A stretch of DNA of 64,000 nt from Myotis daubentonii (taxonomy: Eukaryota; Chordata; Mammalia; Chiroptera; Vespertilionidae), in contig NC_081851.1 of the NCBI RefSeq assembly GCF_963259705.1, forward strand, positions 58,674,855 through 58,738,854, read 5' to 3'. The notes beneath the pieces are model-generated. The model did not search any database, was not told the origin of the DNA, and saw only the letters and a program-made list of their open reading frames with translations. Positions 12,162-23,148 of the stretch are shown piece by piece (the first letter of the stretch is position 1; every line of letters starts with the position of its first letter). Made by a program: the position numbers and the translations under genes.

Positions 12162-12833
12162 CCCTTTGCAGTCGTATTAAATTTGGACATGGGTGTTGTA
12201 CTGGTCGGAATTAATTTCCATTGAAAGAGCAGTGATACATAACATGCAAGATTATGAAGGATAAACAAGATTTATTAATTCTTTTTTGGAACTACGTCAC
12301 TACTAGTAGAATCACTACAAACGTTATCACTTTCTACATCAGAGTCAGTATTCAAGGTGCCAAAATAAAACTCTTCATCGTTACTTTCAGATTCGCAGTA
12401 CACTTCTTTCGGTAACTTTCTTTTTGCCATTTTGGAGTATTATTTTGAAATATCTTAACAAGCGAGAATGCTTAATTACAGTCAAACGTAACTTGTAAAG
12501 CTTTATTTGAAATTCTGCGAAGTATCTCCAAAGCTTGTCAATTTCTTCACTCTCAAAAGGTGACTGACTCGCCACAGTGTTTTGCATAGCGAGTGTGGAA
12601 CGACCGCGTTTGTTTATATTGAGTTTCGATATCTCCGATTTGTCGGGGCAATGTTTTGGTTCGTGACAAGGTCGCTTAGATACTTACGAGCTTTCAGAGA
12701 AATTATGAGCTGATACATGAATAAATAGAGTTAAGATTTGTACGGTTCCTTGCTGTGGTGGCTGGGAGCAGACATACGACCGGAACGGTAAAAAAGCTTT
12801 GGTGGCTGAGAGTAGACAAACAACCGCAAAGGG
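12162..12833. mobile_element. piggyBac-type element, internally deleted (672 bp)
   Basis: TTAA at 12158-12161 and 12834-12837. Termini CCCTTTGCAGTCGT and inverted ACAACCGCAAAGGG. The right end has a subterminal duplicate (GGTGGCTGGGAGCAGACA and GGTGGCTGAGAGTAGACA). It keeps a short transposase N-terminal ORF but no catalytic region. Confidence 0.9.
12275..12430 (-). pseudogene. piggyBac transposase N-terminal remnant (51 aa)
   Basis: A 51-codon frame on the minus strand starting MAKRKLPKEVYC, followed by a very acidic, serine-rich stretch (ESESNDEEF, DSDVESDN) and ending VVPKKN then tandem TAA stops. An acidic, disordered N-terminus is usual for piggyBac transposases. The DDD catalytic core and the Zn-binding C-terminus are absent because the element is internally deleted. 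I infer the assignment from the host element; the peptide alone is low-complexity. No evidence that it is expressed. Confidence 0.55.
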
Positions 12834-13228
12834 TTAAAACTCCTTCAATGTTGTTAAATTACCTGATTAATATTAAAAATCTGACTATTTTAAAAATTAA
12901 ATCAAACATCCTTGGTAATTCCTGTAGAACCTTTACATCTTTGTTGTATCTCTATCTTCTTTGTTGAAGATCAGTCTTGCCTCATACTGTCAAGACAGAC
13001 CCCAACTATCTATTATATAAATATACCACCATGTCTTTATTCATTTACCTTTTGACATTTGGGTTGTTTCCAGTTTTGTACTATTGTAAATAATGCTACA
13101 GTGAACTAAGTGTATAAGTCTTTATATTGATATATGCTTTCATTCTTAAAGGTAAATAACCTGGGTTGTATAGTAGGTGAATTTTTAACTTAAGAAACTG
13201 CCAGGTTTTTTTCCAAAGAGGCAGTAGC

Positions 13229-15137
13229 GAAGACTACAAGACTAGGGAAACCAAGATGGCGGCATAGGTTAATGCCGGAGATTGCTGCCTCGAACAACCA
13301 CTTCAAAAAACAACTAAAAGACGGAACGGACATCATCCAGAACCACAGGAAGGCTGGCTGAGTGGAAATTCTACAACTAGGAGGAAAGAGAATATCATAC
13401 CCAGACTCAGAGGAGGCGCAGTGCTGAAGTGAAATACTCAGGTGCGGAGTGCACGCGGAGCGGGCTGGAGGCGGAGGGCGCGGTTGTTGTTTTCAATTGG
13501 GAGGGAGTTTCAGACTCTGAGCTCCAGATCCGGGCGAATCTCTAGGGACCCAGACTCAAACGGGAGAAGCGGGACTGTCTGGCTTCGGTCGGAACTCGAA
13601 GGCAGCTTTCTCTCCAAGGTTTGCAGCGGTTGCTGGGACTCTGTGAGGCAGAGCCCCTAGGGACGGAACTGAGAGCAGCCATAACTGCTCGCTCCGGCCC
13701 ACCCTGTAGATCCCCGGGGACCCGCCCCGCCCAAGCCCTGTACAGAACCATTTGCCAGATAGCCTTAGGCAAACGATAGATTAGCACCGCCCTAGAGATC
13801 CAGCACAGAAGCTCTCCCACTGCAGACACAGCTGAATCTCATAGCCAGTTAGCCTGGAGGTCAAATCACCCCCAGTATTGCCGACAACAATAAAGGCTTA
13901 AAGGCAACAAGACTGCGCACAAAGACCACTAGGGGGTGTACCAAGAAAGCATAAAAAATGCGGAGACAAAGAAACAGGACAAAACTGTCAATGGAGGATA
14001 TTGAGTTCAGAACCACACTTTTAAGGTCTCTTAAGAACTGTCTAGAAGCCGCCGATAAATGTAGTGAGATCCTCAAGAAATCTAATGAGACCTTCGATGT
14101 TATGATAAAGAACCAACTAGAAATTAAGCATACACGGACTGAAACAACGAATACTATACAGACTCCCAACAGCAGACCAGAGGAGCGCAAGAATCAAGGC
14201 CAAGATTTGAAATGCGAAGAAGCAAAAAACACCCAACCAGAATAGCAAAATGAAAAAAGAATCCAAAAATACGAAGATAGTGTAAGGAGCCTCTGGGACA
14301 GCTTCAAGTGCACCAACATCAGAATTATAGGGGTGCCAGAAGATGAGAGAGAGCAAGATATTGAAAACCTATTTGAAGAAATAATGACAGAAAACTTCCC
14401 CCACCTGGTGAAAGAAACAGACCTACAGGTCCAGGAAGCGCAGAGAACCCCAAACAAAAGGAATCCAAAGAGGACCACACCAAGACACATCATAATTAAA
14501 ATGCCAAGAGCAAAAGACAAAGAGAGAATCTTAAAAGCAGCAAGAGAAAGAAACCCAGTTACCTACAAGGGAATACCCATACGACTGTCAGCTGATTTCT
14601 CAACAGAAACTTTGCAGGCCAGAAGGGAATGGCAAGAAATATTCAAAGTGATGAATACCAAGAACCTACAACCAAGATTACTTTATCCAGCAAAGCTATC
14701 ATTCAGAACGGAAGGTCAGATAAAGAGCTTCACAGATAAGGAAAAGCTAAAGGAGTTCATCACCACCAAACCAGGATTATATGAAATGCTGAAAGGTATC
14801 CTTTAAGAAGAGGAAGAAGAAGAAAAAGGTAAAGATACAAATTATGAACAAACATCCATCTATCAACAAGTGAATCTAAGAATCAAGTGAATAAGTAATC
14901 TGGTGATCATAATAGAATCAGGGACATAGAAAGGGAATGGACTGACTATTCTTGGGGGGGAAAGGGGTGTGGGAGATGTGGGAAGAGACTGGATAAATAT
15001 GGTGCACCTATGGATGAGGACAGTGGGTGGGGAGTGAGGGCGGAGGGTGGGGCGGGAACTGGGAGGAGGGGAGTTATGGGGGGGAAAAAGAGGAACAAAT
15101 GTAATAATCTGAACAATAAAGATTTAATTAAAAAAAA
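13229..15137 (+). mobile_element. HAL1 (half-L1) copy A, ORF2-less
   Basis: 5' UTR beginning ACCAAGATGGCGGCATAGG, an ORF1 region (13958-14806), then directly a G-rich polypurine 3' UTR and AATAAAGATTTAATTAAAA tail. No ORF2. The copy has a 14-bp target duplication AAAGAGGCAGTAGC (13215-13228 and 15138-15151), so it moved as this ORF1-only unit. ORF1-only L1 derivatives (HAL1) are a known mammalian class that depends on L1 enzymes in trans. Confidence 0.9.
13958..14806 (+). pseudogene. HAL1 ORF1 (L1 ORF1p-like), one nonsense mutation
   Basis: L1 ORF1-type RNA-binding protein frame. N-terminus MRRQRNRTKLSMED, a coiled-coil region, then the conserved RRM/C-terminal domain with RIIGVPEDE-like and PRHIIIKMPRAKDKE motifs and the end GLYEMLKGIL. 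The frame is 282 codons plus stop, broken only by TAG at 14243-14245, where copy B has AAG. The internal ATG at 14333 restarts a 157-codon tail in the same frame. Relative to copy B it lacks 42 bp in the coiled coil (two heptads), consistent with deletion between short GCCGATAAA repeats. Independent mutations in each copy mean the source gene was intact. Confidence 0.85.
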
Positions 15138-15321
15138 AAAGAGGCAGTAGCATTTTACATTCCCACCTGCACTGAGTTTCTAATTGCTCCACATCCTTGA
15201 ATATACTTGGAATGACCAATCTTGTTACTTTTAGCTATCCTGGTGAGCATGTAGTGGTATCTCACTATGTTTTTAATTTGCATTTCTTTAATGTCTAAAG
15301 GTGTTAAATATTTTTTTTCAT

Positions 15322-15390
15322 GGGGAATATTAAGTCCTCTGTAACTCATTTAGAATTTAACCTGAGGGTGTTCTATTCACTTATTTGATA
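15322..15390. repeat. Non-L1 patch matching 8596-8654
   Basis: Inside the L1, between TTTTTTCAT and the Helitron, about 69 bp does not read as L1. 59 bp of it (around CTCTGTAACTCATTTAGAAT) matches unique intron sequence at 8596-8654 at roughly 86% by eye. Confidence 0.6.
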
Positions 15391-15999
15391 CTAGGGGCCC
15401 ATTGCATGAATTCATGCATCTTGAAAGGACCTGTGGGCCGAGAAGCTGCGGTGAGCACAGGGGCAGGTCTCAGCCCATCCTCCGTGCCCCCGCTCAGCCC
15501 TTCCTGCTGTGGCCCGCCCCCTGCCGCTGCTGCTCCCAGGCACTGATAGCACCGCCCCATCAATGGGTGTGAGTGGTGGCTGCCAGCCCCAATCGCCCCT
15601 CAGGAGCAGGGGGAGGTAGAGAAGGACTCAGGGACAATCGGGGCCAGCAACTGCCACTCGCACCCACTGACAGTGCAGAGCAATTGGGGCCAGCAGCAGG
15701 TGCAAGCGCCGGCAGGACCGTGGTACACAAGGAGCAAAGAATTTTCAGTAACCACCAGAGGCTCGCCCCAATGACAGCAACCGGTGCCCCACCTTGGTCT
15801 GGCGCCCCCACTCAACTGCTTCACCATCCCACTGCAGCCTACACCCACCATGTTCCGTGCTCTGCCACCTGCTGCTGATGCCCGCCATGTTCCGCGTGCA
15901 CTCCCTGGTGGTCAGTGCACATCATAGCAACTGGCTGTTTGGTTGTTTGGTTGTTCTAGCATTCGGTCTATTTGCATATTAGGGTTTTATATATAGAGA
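15391..15999 (-). mobile_element. Helitron
   Basis: CTAG at 15391 with hairpin TGCATGAATTCATGCA and reverse of a TCTCTATATATAAAACC start at 15999. The GGTGGTCAGTGCACATCATA block is shared with other copies. Inserted in the old antisense L1. Confidence 0.88.
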
Positions 16000-16105
16000 T
16001 CATATATCGTCTTTGGTAATGTGTCTGTTCAAATCTTTTCTCTATTTTTAAAATGGGCTGTCTTCGTAATTATTGAGTTGTAAGAGTTGTTCATATATTC
16101 TAGAT

Positions 16106-16327
16106 CAGTGGTTCTTAACCTTGGCTGCACATTAGAATCACCTCGGAATCTTTGTAAAATCCTGATTTCTGGGCCTCATCCTCTGGAAATTCTGTTTCTT
16201 TGTTATGGGGTGGGGCCACAACATTAGTAACAAAAAAACAGAATTTCCGGAGGATAAAGCCCAGAAATCAGGATTTTAAAAAGATTCCCAGGTGATTCTA
16301 ATGTGCAGCCAAGGTTGAGAACCACTG
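16106..16327. mobile_element. Fold-back MER5-like hAT MITE
   Basis: Arms of about 98 bp (CAGTGGTTCTTAACCTTGGC and reverse) around a short centre. Exact 8-bp target duplication TTCTAGAT (16098-16105, 16328-16335). The arm sequence resembles the ancient MER5 (Charlie) family, but the palindromic layout does not. Confidence 0.9.
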
Positions 16328-16724
16328 TTCTAGATAAAAAAATTTTTGACAAATACATGTTTTGCACATATTTTCTCCTGTTCTGTAGCTTCTTTTCAAA
16401 ACAGTTTTGAAAGAATAAGGTTTTTTAATTTTGATGAAGTTCAATTAATTGACTGTTCTGTTATTATTTGTACTCATGTCCTGTTTAAGCATTTTGGCCA
16501 AACCCAAGGAGTCACAAATTTTCTCCTATATTTTTTGTAATAGTGTTATTGGTTTTAACCCTTACAATGCGGTCTATGACCCATTTTGACCAATTTTTGT
16601 TCCTAGCCTTGTGAAATAAGAGTCAAGGTAGATTTGTTTTTGAGCTTATGACCAAAATCTTGAATACAATTTTTCCTCCCTATCCTTTCTTGCATCAACA
16701 CTTTTGCATTTGCTCCTCTATTTT

Positions 16725-17560
16725 AGAAAGTTCTTCACCTGGAAGGTTCATTCTCATCTTTTAAATTTCAACTCAATACCACTTCCTCAAAGAAGGCTTC
16801 TTTGATCCCCTTATCTAAAATGCCTCTCTAGTTTACTCTCTCACTACCCCCTTTACTTCCTTCATAGTCCTTATCACCATTTATAATGATTCTTAACTCT
16901 ACCTGGAAACCTTACTTCCTTGATGATTCTTGTATATATTTCCCCATGCTTAGCACTGTGCTTGGTACACATACAAAGCACTTAATATCTAAATGACTGA
17001 ATGCATCTTCACCACTACTGCCTCAAATTTCTCTTCTGGATTATGTTCATCAGTTTATTTCTATATTCTCTTTTTGCAGTATTATCTTGCTCTTAAGGTA
17101 TTCTCTACACTATGCCAGAATGATTTTTCTAAAACATGCTGTATGTCTTTAAATTTAATATATCATCAACTGTAATATGCACCATTATCTTGAATACCAC
17201 TAGAAAGAAGTGTTGCCTATGAGAACTATAAGACACAATCAATTGTAAGATGCATTACAATTCCAGAAATGTTAAAATGCAAGAAATATAGGTCTTATAA
17301 TTAATGGATTACTGTAAATCTACCTGCTACCCCGCAGATTAAAATCCTTAAAGTTTAATGGCTCTCAGTGCCCTCAGGATAAAAACTAAATTCCTTAGCA
17401 AGGCATAAGAAAACCTTTCACGATGGGTTCTACCTACCAGTCTAGGCTCATTTCTTGACACTCCCAATCTTATACCTTATGCTTCAGTTTATTTTGAACT
17501 CCTAAACTAAGTACTTTTACTGCTCTGTGCCTAAATTAACATGTATTCATCATGCACCTA
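16725..17560 (+). mobile_element. LINE2 (L2) fragments
   Basis: Two diverged L2-type blocks: CACTTCCTCAAAGAAGGCTT to AGCACTGTGCTTGG (16725-17010), and GCCAGAATGATTTTTCTAAA, split by a non-L2 insert at about 17150-17310 (possibly an old DNA transposon), to about 17560. 17560-18129 shows no clear element. Confidence 0.6.
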
Positions 17561-18137
17561 CACATCAAATATTTACTCAGGGTCTATTATGATCCTAGCC
17601 TTGTGTTTACAAAAGAATACCTGGCATCAAGGAATTTAAAATCTTGCAAAAGAATCACACTGGCAATGAAAACGTAGTAAGTACAGTAACAGAGTATTGT
17701 GAAAGTACAAAGAAAAGACACATAATTCTGTATGATTACAGACACAGAGCTCAAGAAAGGCTTAGAGGAAGAAATGCAGAACAAAGTCTTAAAGAATAAG
17801 AGGTAGCCAGGTAACATGGAGGTAATAAAATACTGAGATCTTATTCCAGTATGTATAAAGGAACAGAAAGAATTTAACTGTGAAGTGGGGTGTGCATGTG
17901 TGTGTAGCATGAGCAGGGGTGGGAGTAGACAAAAAAAGCTCTTTATGTGGTGAGAATGTGGAGTAAGAGAGGGCAGAGTCCAAATAGGAAGGGTGAGTCC
18001 AGATGGGAGACGTAAACAGGAGTTAGATGATAAAGACTTTATCTATAGAGGATAGAGACTACTAAAGGGTTTTAAACTGTGGGGGTGGGAGGGGAAGGAC
18101 TTAGGTCAATTTACATTTTAGAGAAAATAATCTAGAG

Positions 18138-18448
18138 CAGTGGTTCTCAACCTTCCTAATGCTGCAACCCTTTAATAAAGTTCCTCATGTTGTGGTGACC
18201 CCCAATCATAAAATTATTTTCGTTGCTACTTCATAACTGTAATTTTGCTACTGTTATGAATCGTAATGTAAATATCTGATATGCAGGATTTATTTTCATT
18301 GTTACAAATTGAACATAATTAAAGCATAGTGATTAATCATAAAAACAATATGTAATTATATATGTGTTTTCCGATGGTCTTAGGCGACCCCTGTGAAAGG
18401 GTCGTTTGACCCCCAAAGGGGTCGCGACCCACAGGTTGAGAACTGCTG
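18138..18448. mobile_element. SPIN-like hAT MITE (311 bp)
   Basis: Ends CAGTGGTTCTCAACCTTCCT and inverted AGGTTGAGAACTGCTG. Exact 8-bp target duplication ATCTAGAG (18130-18137, 18449-18456). The interior, with TTTTCCGATGGTCTTAGGCG and GGGTCGCGACCC, matches my memory of SPIN-group non-autonomous hAT elements, known from several unrelated tetrapods. Family name inferred from recall. Confidence 0.8.
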
Positions 18449-18625
18449 ATCTAGAGGCTATTAGCAGAGCAGATTTCAGGACAATGGTCTAAGCATGAGA
18501 TCATGGAGACCTGAAACAAGCACTAAGTAGCATGAATGGAAAGGAGGAAGTAGTTTTATGGAATGTTAATCAAGTCAGTTTGGGGACATGAATTCTGAGG
18601 GACATACAAGCAGAACACTCTAGTA

Positions 18626-18676
18626 CAGCTGTCGCCAACCTTTCGGACCTCACGGACCACCAGTTGGTGACCACTG
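18626..18676. mobile_element. Short hAT MITE (51 bp), relative of 4695-4763
   Basis: CAGCTGTCGCCAACCTTTCG to TTGGTGACCACTG; same family as 4695-4763 but with the centre missing. Flanks do not show a clear 8-bp duplication. Confidence 0.7.
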
Positions 18677-18764
18677 GGTTAGAAAGAGAATTCTGAAGTA
18701 CTCAATTCAGATAACAATATGTAAACTGGCACCAATTTAAGACCATGAAGGTAGACAAGTACTA

Positions 18765-18990
18765 ATGCTACCTCCTGCAAGAAACCTTCAACTCCAGTTT
18801 GAGTTAGGTATTTATCCTAGGTGCTCCCACAGCACCCTAAATTTACCTTTTTAATACTAATTATCATATTAATATTGTATTTATTGACATACCTGTTTTC
18901 TCACTTTATTTGAAGCCTTTTAGGGGCAAATACAAAGTCTTTTATTTCTTTAATCTCCAGCACTAAAACAGTGCCTAGTACACTGAAAAG
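18765..18990 (+). mobile_element. L2 3' end fragment
   Basis: CTCCTGCAAGAAACCTTCAA through TCTCCAGCACTAAAACAGTG, diverged L2 tail order. Confidence 0.6.
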
Positions 18991-19034
18991 ATGTAGGAAA
19001 CAGAAAACTGTCCATACAGTTAATTGTGTGGAGT

Positions 19035-19240
19035 AATATTAATCATCAAGCACATGCAATTTGCTGGGTATTGTCCTAAATAATTTATAATTGTTATATC
19101 CTTTAACCTTCACCATAATAAAAGGGATTTCCTATTATCATCCCAATTTTGCTGATGAATAAACTGAAGCTTAGAGAGATTATTAAGGTGCTCAAGGTTA
19201 TTATAATAGGCTGTGGAAACAAGATTTGAGTCCAGGCAGA
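19035..19240 (-). mobile_element. MIR SINE
   Basis: Antisense MIR landmarks: TTGCTGGGTATTGTCCTAAA, TCATCCCAATTTTGCTGATG, AAACTGAAGCTTAGAGAG and GAGTCCAGGCAG. Confidence 0.8.
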
Positions 19241-19997
19241 AGAAAGGTAGGTAAATAAGTAGAAAGGAATAATTCTACCCAGGAGAGAGTGACATTTTGA
19301 GCTGTACCAGGGTAACAGAAAGCAATTCATCAGAGGGAGTAGGGAGAAAGAAAATATCTAAGCAGATAATAGTACTAAATATCAAGGTCCCCCAGATACT
19401 TATGTAAAGAGCAAGAAAAGACCAGAAGATTCTCATGGCCACTTTCAACCCTACAGCTTAATTTGAGATAACTCTCAGTGCTCGGAATCCTTAGTATTTG
19501 AATAAAAGAGTGACTGATTGTCTAAGGTTAAGTACAGCACATGCAGAAAACAAAAAGGGTCTGTGAGTGAATGCTTGTTTTTCAACAGAGAAGTCTAAAG
19601 TGTATTCTTTGAAATTTAGAATATTAGAAATTTAACTGTAATGCCTCATTAGGTATATATATGCCATTTGCATATATATGCATCCTTCTCCTCCAGTGCT
19701 TGGGCATTATGAAGGTCATAACCCTCTCAAAGGCTAGCCGGCAAGACTAGAAGCAACAGTGGCCTCTAGTACCCAAAGGTACAGTAGTTCTATTTCTGAG
19801 CAGCAACCCAACTGAAATAAGAGAAATTTAGCTAAAAGCTATAAACCAAGGTTTCAACCACAGTGGAAACCATCATAATCCCATGGTTGAAAGCCAATGA
19901 TAATTTTTATTCTTTATATTATTTTACCATGACGTGACATGAATAGTTTATATTCCTTGATGACAATCCTAAGCAGATGACCTTTGATACCTTAGCC

Positions 19998-20208
19998 CAA
20001 TGGTTGGCAAACTGCAGCTTGCGAGCCACATGCGGCTATTTGGCCCCCTGAGTGTGGCTCTTCCACAAAATACCAACTTCTGCGCATGGGCCATGAAGTT
20101 TCAATCGCACTGTACATGCGCGCCCGCACGTGGTATTTTGTGGAAGAGCCACACTCAAGGGGCCAACGAGCCGCATGTGGCTCGCGAGCTGCAGTTTGCC
20201 GACCAATG
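19998..20208. mobile_element. Palindromic hAT MITE (211 bp)
   Basis: CAATGGTTGGCAAACTGCAG and its inverse at the right; GAGCCACATGCGGCT and TCTTCCACAAAATACCA also recur inverted. Target duplications CCTTAGCC / TCTTAGCC match 7 of 8. Related to 40681-40892. Confidence 0.88.
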
Positions 20209-20216
20209 TCTTAGCC

Positions 20217-21839
20217 TGACAGTTCGTAAATACTAATGAACCTCAGTGTACTCTAAGACTCACACAGTAAAGTTATCACTAAGAACTATTGCATATTCAA
20301 AATCTAAAATCCTTGCTACCCTCATCCACAATATCCTCTTATTCTTGCATCTATCCCAATCCCTCCCTCCAAAGCAGTAATTTTTTAAATCACAACTTCC
20401 TATTTCAATAACTTTTTTCTTCCCACATTCAACTTAACAAGTATGTATTGAGTCATTACTAGGCCAGCTATATTAGTAGGAAACTGTCCCTACCTTCAAA
20501 TAGTATATAATCTAGCAGAAACACCAAATATAATATACAAAAAGAGACATACAAAAAATTTTTTAGATGATTTCAATAAAAGACAAAAAATGGAAATAGT
20601 TTGAGGCCATAAAGGATGGGAACATTTTTTGATTAGGAGAATGATAAATATGATCCATGGAGAAAGAACTCTAGTTAATAATCAAAATCTTTCATTTATC
20701 TTAGATTCTCTATCATATGCTCCACAGCTCCAATAGCAGACCTCTTCCACTCTCTTCATATTTTCAAATTCCCTGCCACCTTTTGTTTCAATCTCTTCAT
20801 TCTTTGAGGAGACTGAAGACTATTTATAATGCATCAAAATTTATCTTTCCACTTAGAATTTTATCTGTACCCTTCTCTTTTATCTCCCAGGAAGGTGTAT
20901 TTTAGTTCTGTTAACTCCTGGCCACTAATTTTTTAAAAGTATATTTTGAGTAGAAATGACCAAAGAAGGATTTGACCCACAGAGAAATGGAATTCTATGA
21001 ATGGTAATTGCTGCCTGGTCTGGGGTAATATCCACCCAATGGCTTCTGCATACAAAGAGCAGCTTCGAAGTCTTTGATCTGTTGTCAAAATAACAAGACA
21101 CTCTCCCATCCTCTACCACAATTATGAGTCATTTTAGCCTAAGGGCCCCATCAAGGAAATTCACACCTTCCAACCTGATTAATATATTTACTTATTAACA
21201 ACATTTACAGAAAACCCATGGCAATCCCTATCTTCTCCCAGATGTTATTTGGAATAAGAGCCAAATGATACACATCTGTGCTGGTACACACCATCCCAGA
21301 TTCTACATAATTATGAATGTTTCTTTTGGAGAACTGACATCCTCTATGGTCCAATTATGCCTCTGGGTTCTTTCATTTTTCAAGAAGCAGTTACAATGCT
21401 TGATACTTTTGGTTTACCAACAGTTTCCCTCAGATAAATTTTTACTCCTTTGCTTTTACACCATTGTGTACTAACAGCTTATCTTCACCTAATGCCACTG
21501 GGCTGTGTTCTCAAATTACATTCATTTGGTCACCCCAAAAGGTCTTAATAAGTTTCCCAGGCACCAGCTGTGACATAATTTGTCTTCCTAGCAGTTAAAA
21601 CTTCCAAAGTGTTCCCTGGGCTACAAAGTACAGGTAACTTTTTTTTCTTTTGGCAGGGATTCAGTTGCAACTGGTGCATATATTATGAGCATATGCCGTC
21701 AAAAGGAAAGAATTCTCCAACAGAATAGAGGTATATGAGAAATTTAAATGACTGGCACCTTAAAAACTACTGGGAAAACTTTCTATCTCAGTTAAGTTTC
21801 TGGCATAACATACTAAAAAAAAAAATGAAGCTTAGCTTT
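20217..21839. other. Unassigned intronic sequence
   Basis: No recognisable gene or clear repeat; local AT-rich and pyrimidine-rich stretches only. Confidence 0.5.
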
Positions 21840-22260
21840 TAATAAGCCCTCCTTATCTGTGGTTTTGATTTCTAAGATTTCAGTAACACATGGTTAACCA
21901 TGGTCCAAAAATAACAGAAAATTTCAGAAATAAAGAACTTTCAATTTGCACGCTGTTCTGAGTACCTCACTTCATCTCATCACATAGGCATTGTATCATC
22001 TTATATCTTCACAAGAGTGAGTACAGTACAATAAGATATTTTGGGAGAAAGAAAAAGCCCACAGTCACATGAACTTTATTACAATATATTGTTATAATTG
22101 TTTATTATTAGTTATTATTGTTAATCCCTTACTGTGCCTAATGTATAAATTACACTTTATCATATGTATATGTGTATGTATGCACAGGGGAAAAAACAAT
22201 ATATACACAGGGTTTTTGGTTCTATCTTCAGTTTTAGGACAACTAGAAAAAGTTTAGAAA
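21840..22260 (+). mobile_element. Tigger-type (pogo/mariner) relic
   Basis: TTATCTGTGGTTTTGATTTC, AACACATGGTTAACCATGGT and GAACTTTCAATTTGCACGCT follow the 5' end of Tigger elements in order. No coding remnant. 22261-22564 has nothing recognisable. Confidence 0.65.
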
Positions 22261-22576
22261 GGATGACTTACAAAAAGTATGTTCCTAAGAAATAGAAACT
22301 ACAGATATTTACTTGAATTTATATTTTGTGACACTTAAACAGGTAAGTGCTAAGTAACTGATGTGTTATACAAAATATTATCCATCTACCAAATTTTAAA
22401 AGCAGCCTTTAATTTTTCTTATATTCCTTTACTGAAAGACCTCAGTAAGTAAAAAACAAGAGAAAACATTTAAAATTTTTCAACAGATTTACAATGTATT
22501 GCTGTTCTAACATAATAAAAAAATCAATTTTTTTAGACTCATAAACTATTTAAAATAAGCTTTTAAAAATACTGTG

Positions 22577-22798
22577 GGATGTGAGGGTGATCTGGCTGCG
22601 ACATCTGTCACCCCATTGATCGACAGGGTTGATTCGGCTGATCTGGCTGGCTAGGCGGGTGTCCCCCTCCTCCCTCACCGATCCATGTGCGTCCCTCCCG
22701 AAGCTGCGCACTAGAAGAGGACAACCTTCCCCCTAGAGGAGAAGACCGGTCTTCGGTAAGGGTATACGAGTAGCTGCGCTCCCCTGCTAGAACCTCCA
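22577..22798 (+). pseudogene. RN7SK (pseudogene): 7SK snRNA retropseudogene, 3'-truncated
   Basis: GGATGTGAGGGTGATCTGGC at 22577 is the exact 5' end of 7SK RNA. The copy follows 7SK through GGGTATACGAGTAGCTGCGC to CCCCTGCTAGAACCTCCAAA, about 222 nt, and lacks the last third. Target duplication AAAAATACTGTG flanks it (22565-22576, 22799-22810). 7SK normally scaffolds P-TEFb/HEXIM control of transcription. This copy lacks the 3' LARP7-binding hairpin and U-tail, carries substitutions and has no 7SK-type upstream promoter, so it is not functional. It was probably copied by L1 enzymes with priming at the internal A-rich CCAAA. Confidence 0.93.
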
Positions 22799-22810
22799 AA
22801 AAATACTGTG

Positions 22811-23071
22811 GCCCTGCTGGTGTTTCTCAGTGGTTAAGAATGTTGGCCCTCCCACCACAGGGTCGTGGGTTCAATTCCCAGTCAAGGGAGTGTACCTGAG
22901 TTGCAGGTTTGATCCCCAGCCTTGGTAAGGTCATGTGTGAGAGGCAACCAATTGCTATGTCTCTCTCACATCAATGTCTGTCTGTCTGTCTCTCTCTCCC
23001 GCTACCCCCGCCCCATTCTCTCTAAAACTCAATGGAAAAAATATCCTCGGGTGAGGATTAACAACAAAAAA
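22811..23071 (+). mobile_element. VES SINE (older subtype)
   Basis: GCCCTGCTGGTGTTTCTCAG head, GTTCAATTCCCAGTC B box, CT-rich middle, and TCCTCGGGTGAGGATTAACA tail. It starts directly after the 7SK target duplication. Confidence 0.88.
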
Positions 23072-23148
23072 CATATATGTATAGTGGACACTAACCTAGC
23101 ATTATCTTGGCAATATTCAAGTTTGACTCTAAAAAAATGTAAAAATCA

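Larger units (their letters stand above)
12990..16660 (-). mobile_element. Old antisense L1, split by HAL1, Helitron and hAT
   Basis: Antisense L1 pieces at about 12990-13214, 15152-15321, 16000-16105 and 16336-16660. In order they form one element: TTGGGTTGTTTCCAGTTTTG, CATTCCCACCTGCACTGAG, TCTTTGGTAATGTGTCTGTTC, TTTTGGCCAAACCCAAGGAG. Interruptions: HAL1 with TSD, a patch at 15322-15390, a Helitron and a MITE. Confidence 0.82.

Noticed and set aside
13442..13829. Frames upstream of HAL1 ORF1 on both strands, repeated near 42105-42429
   Set aside because: They lie in the GC-rich 5' UTR of HAL1 and are not conserved as protein between the two copies.
22608..22799. 63-codon minus-strand frame
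   Set aside because: Antisense of the 7SK retrocopy.
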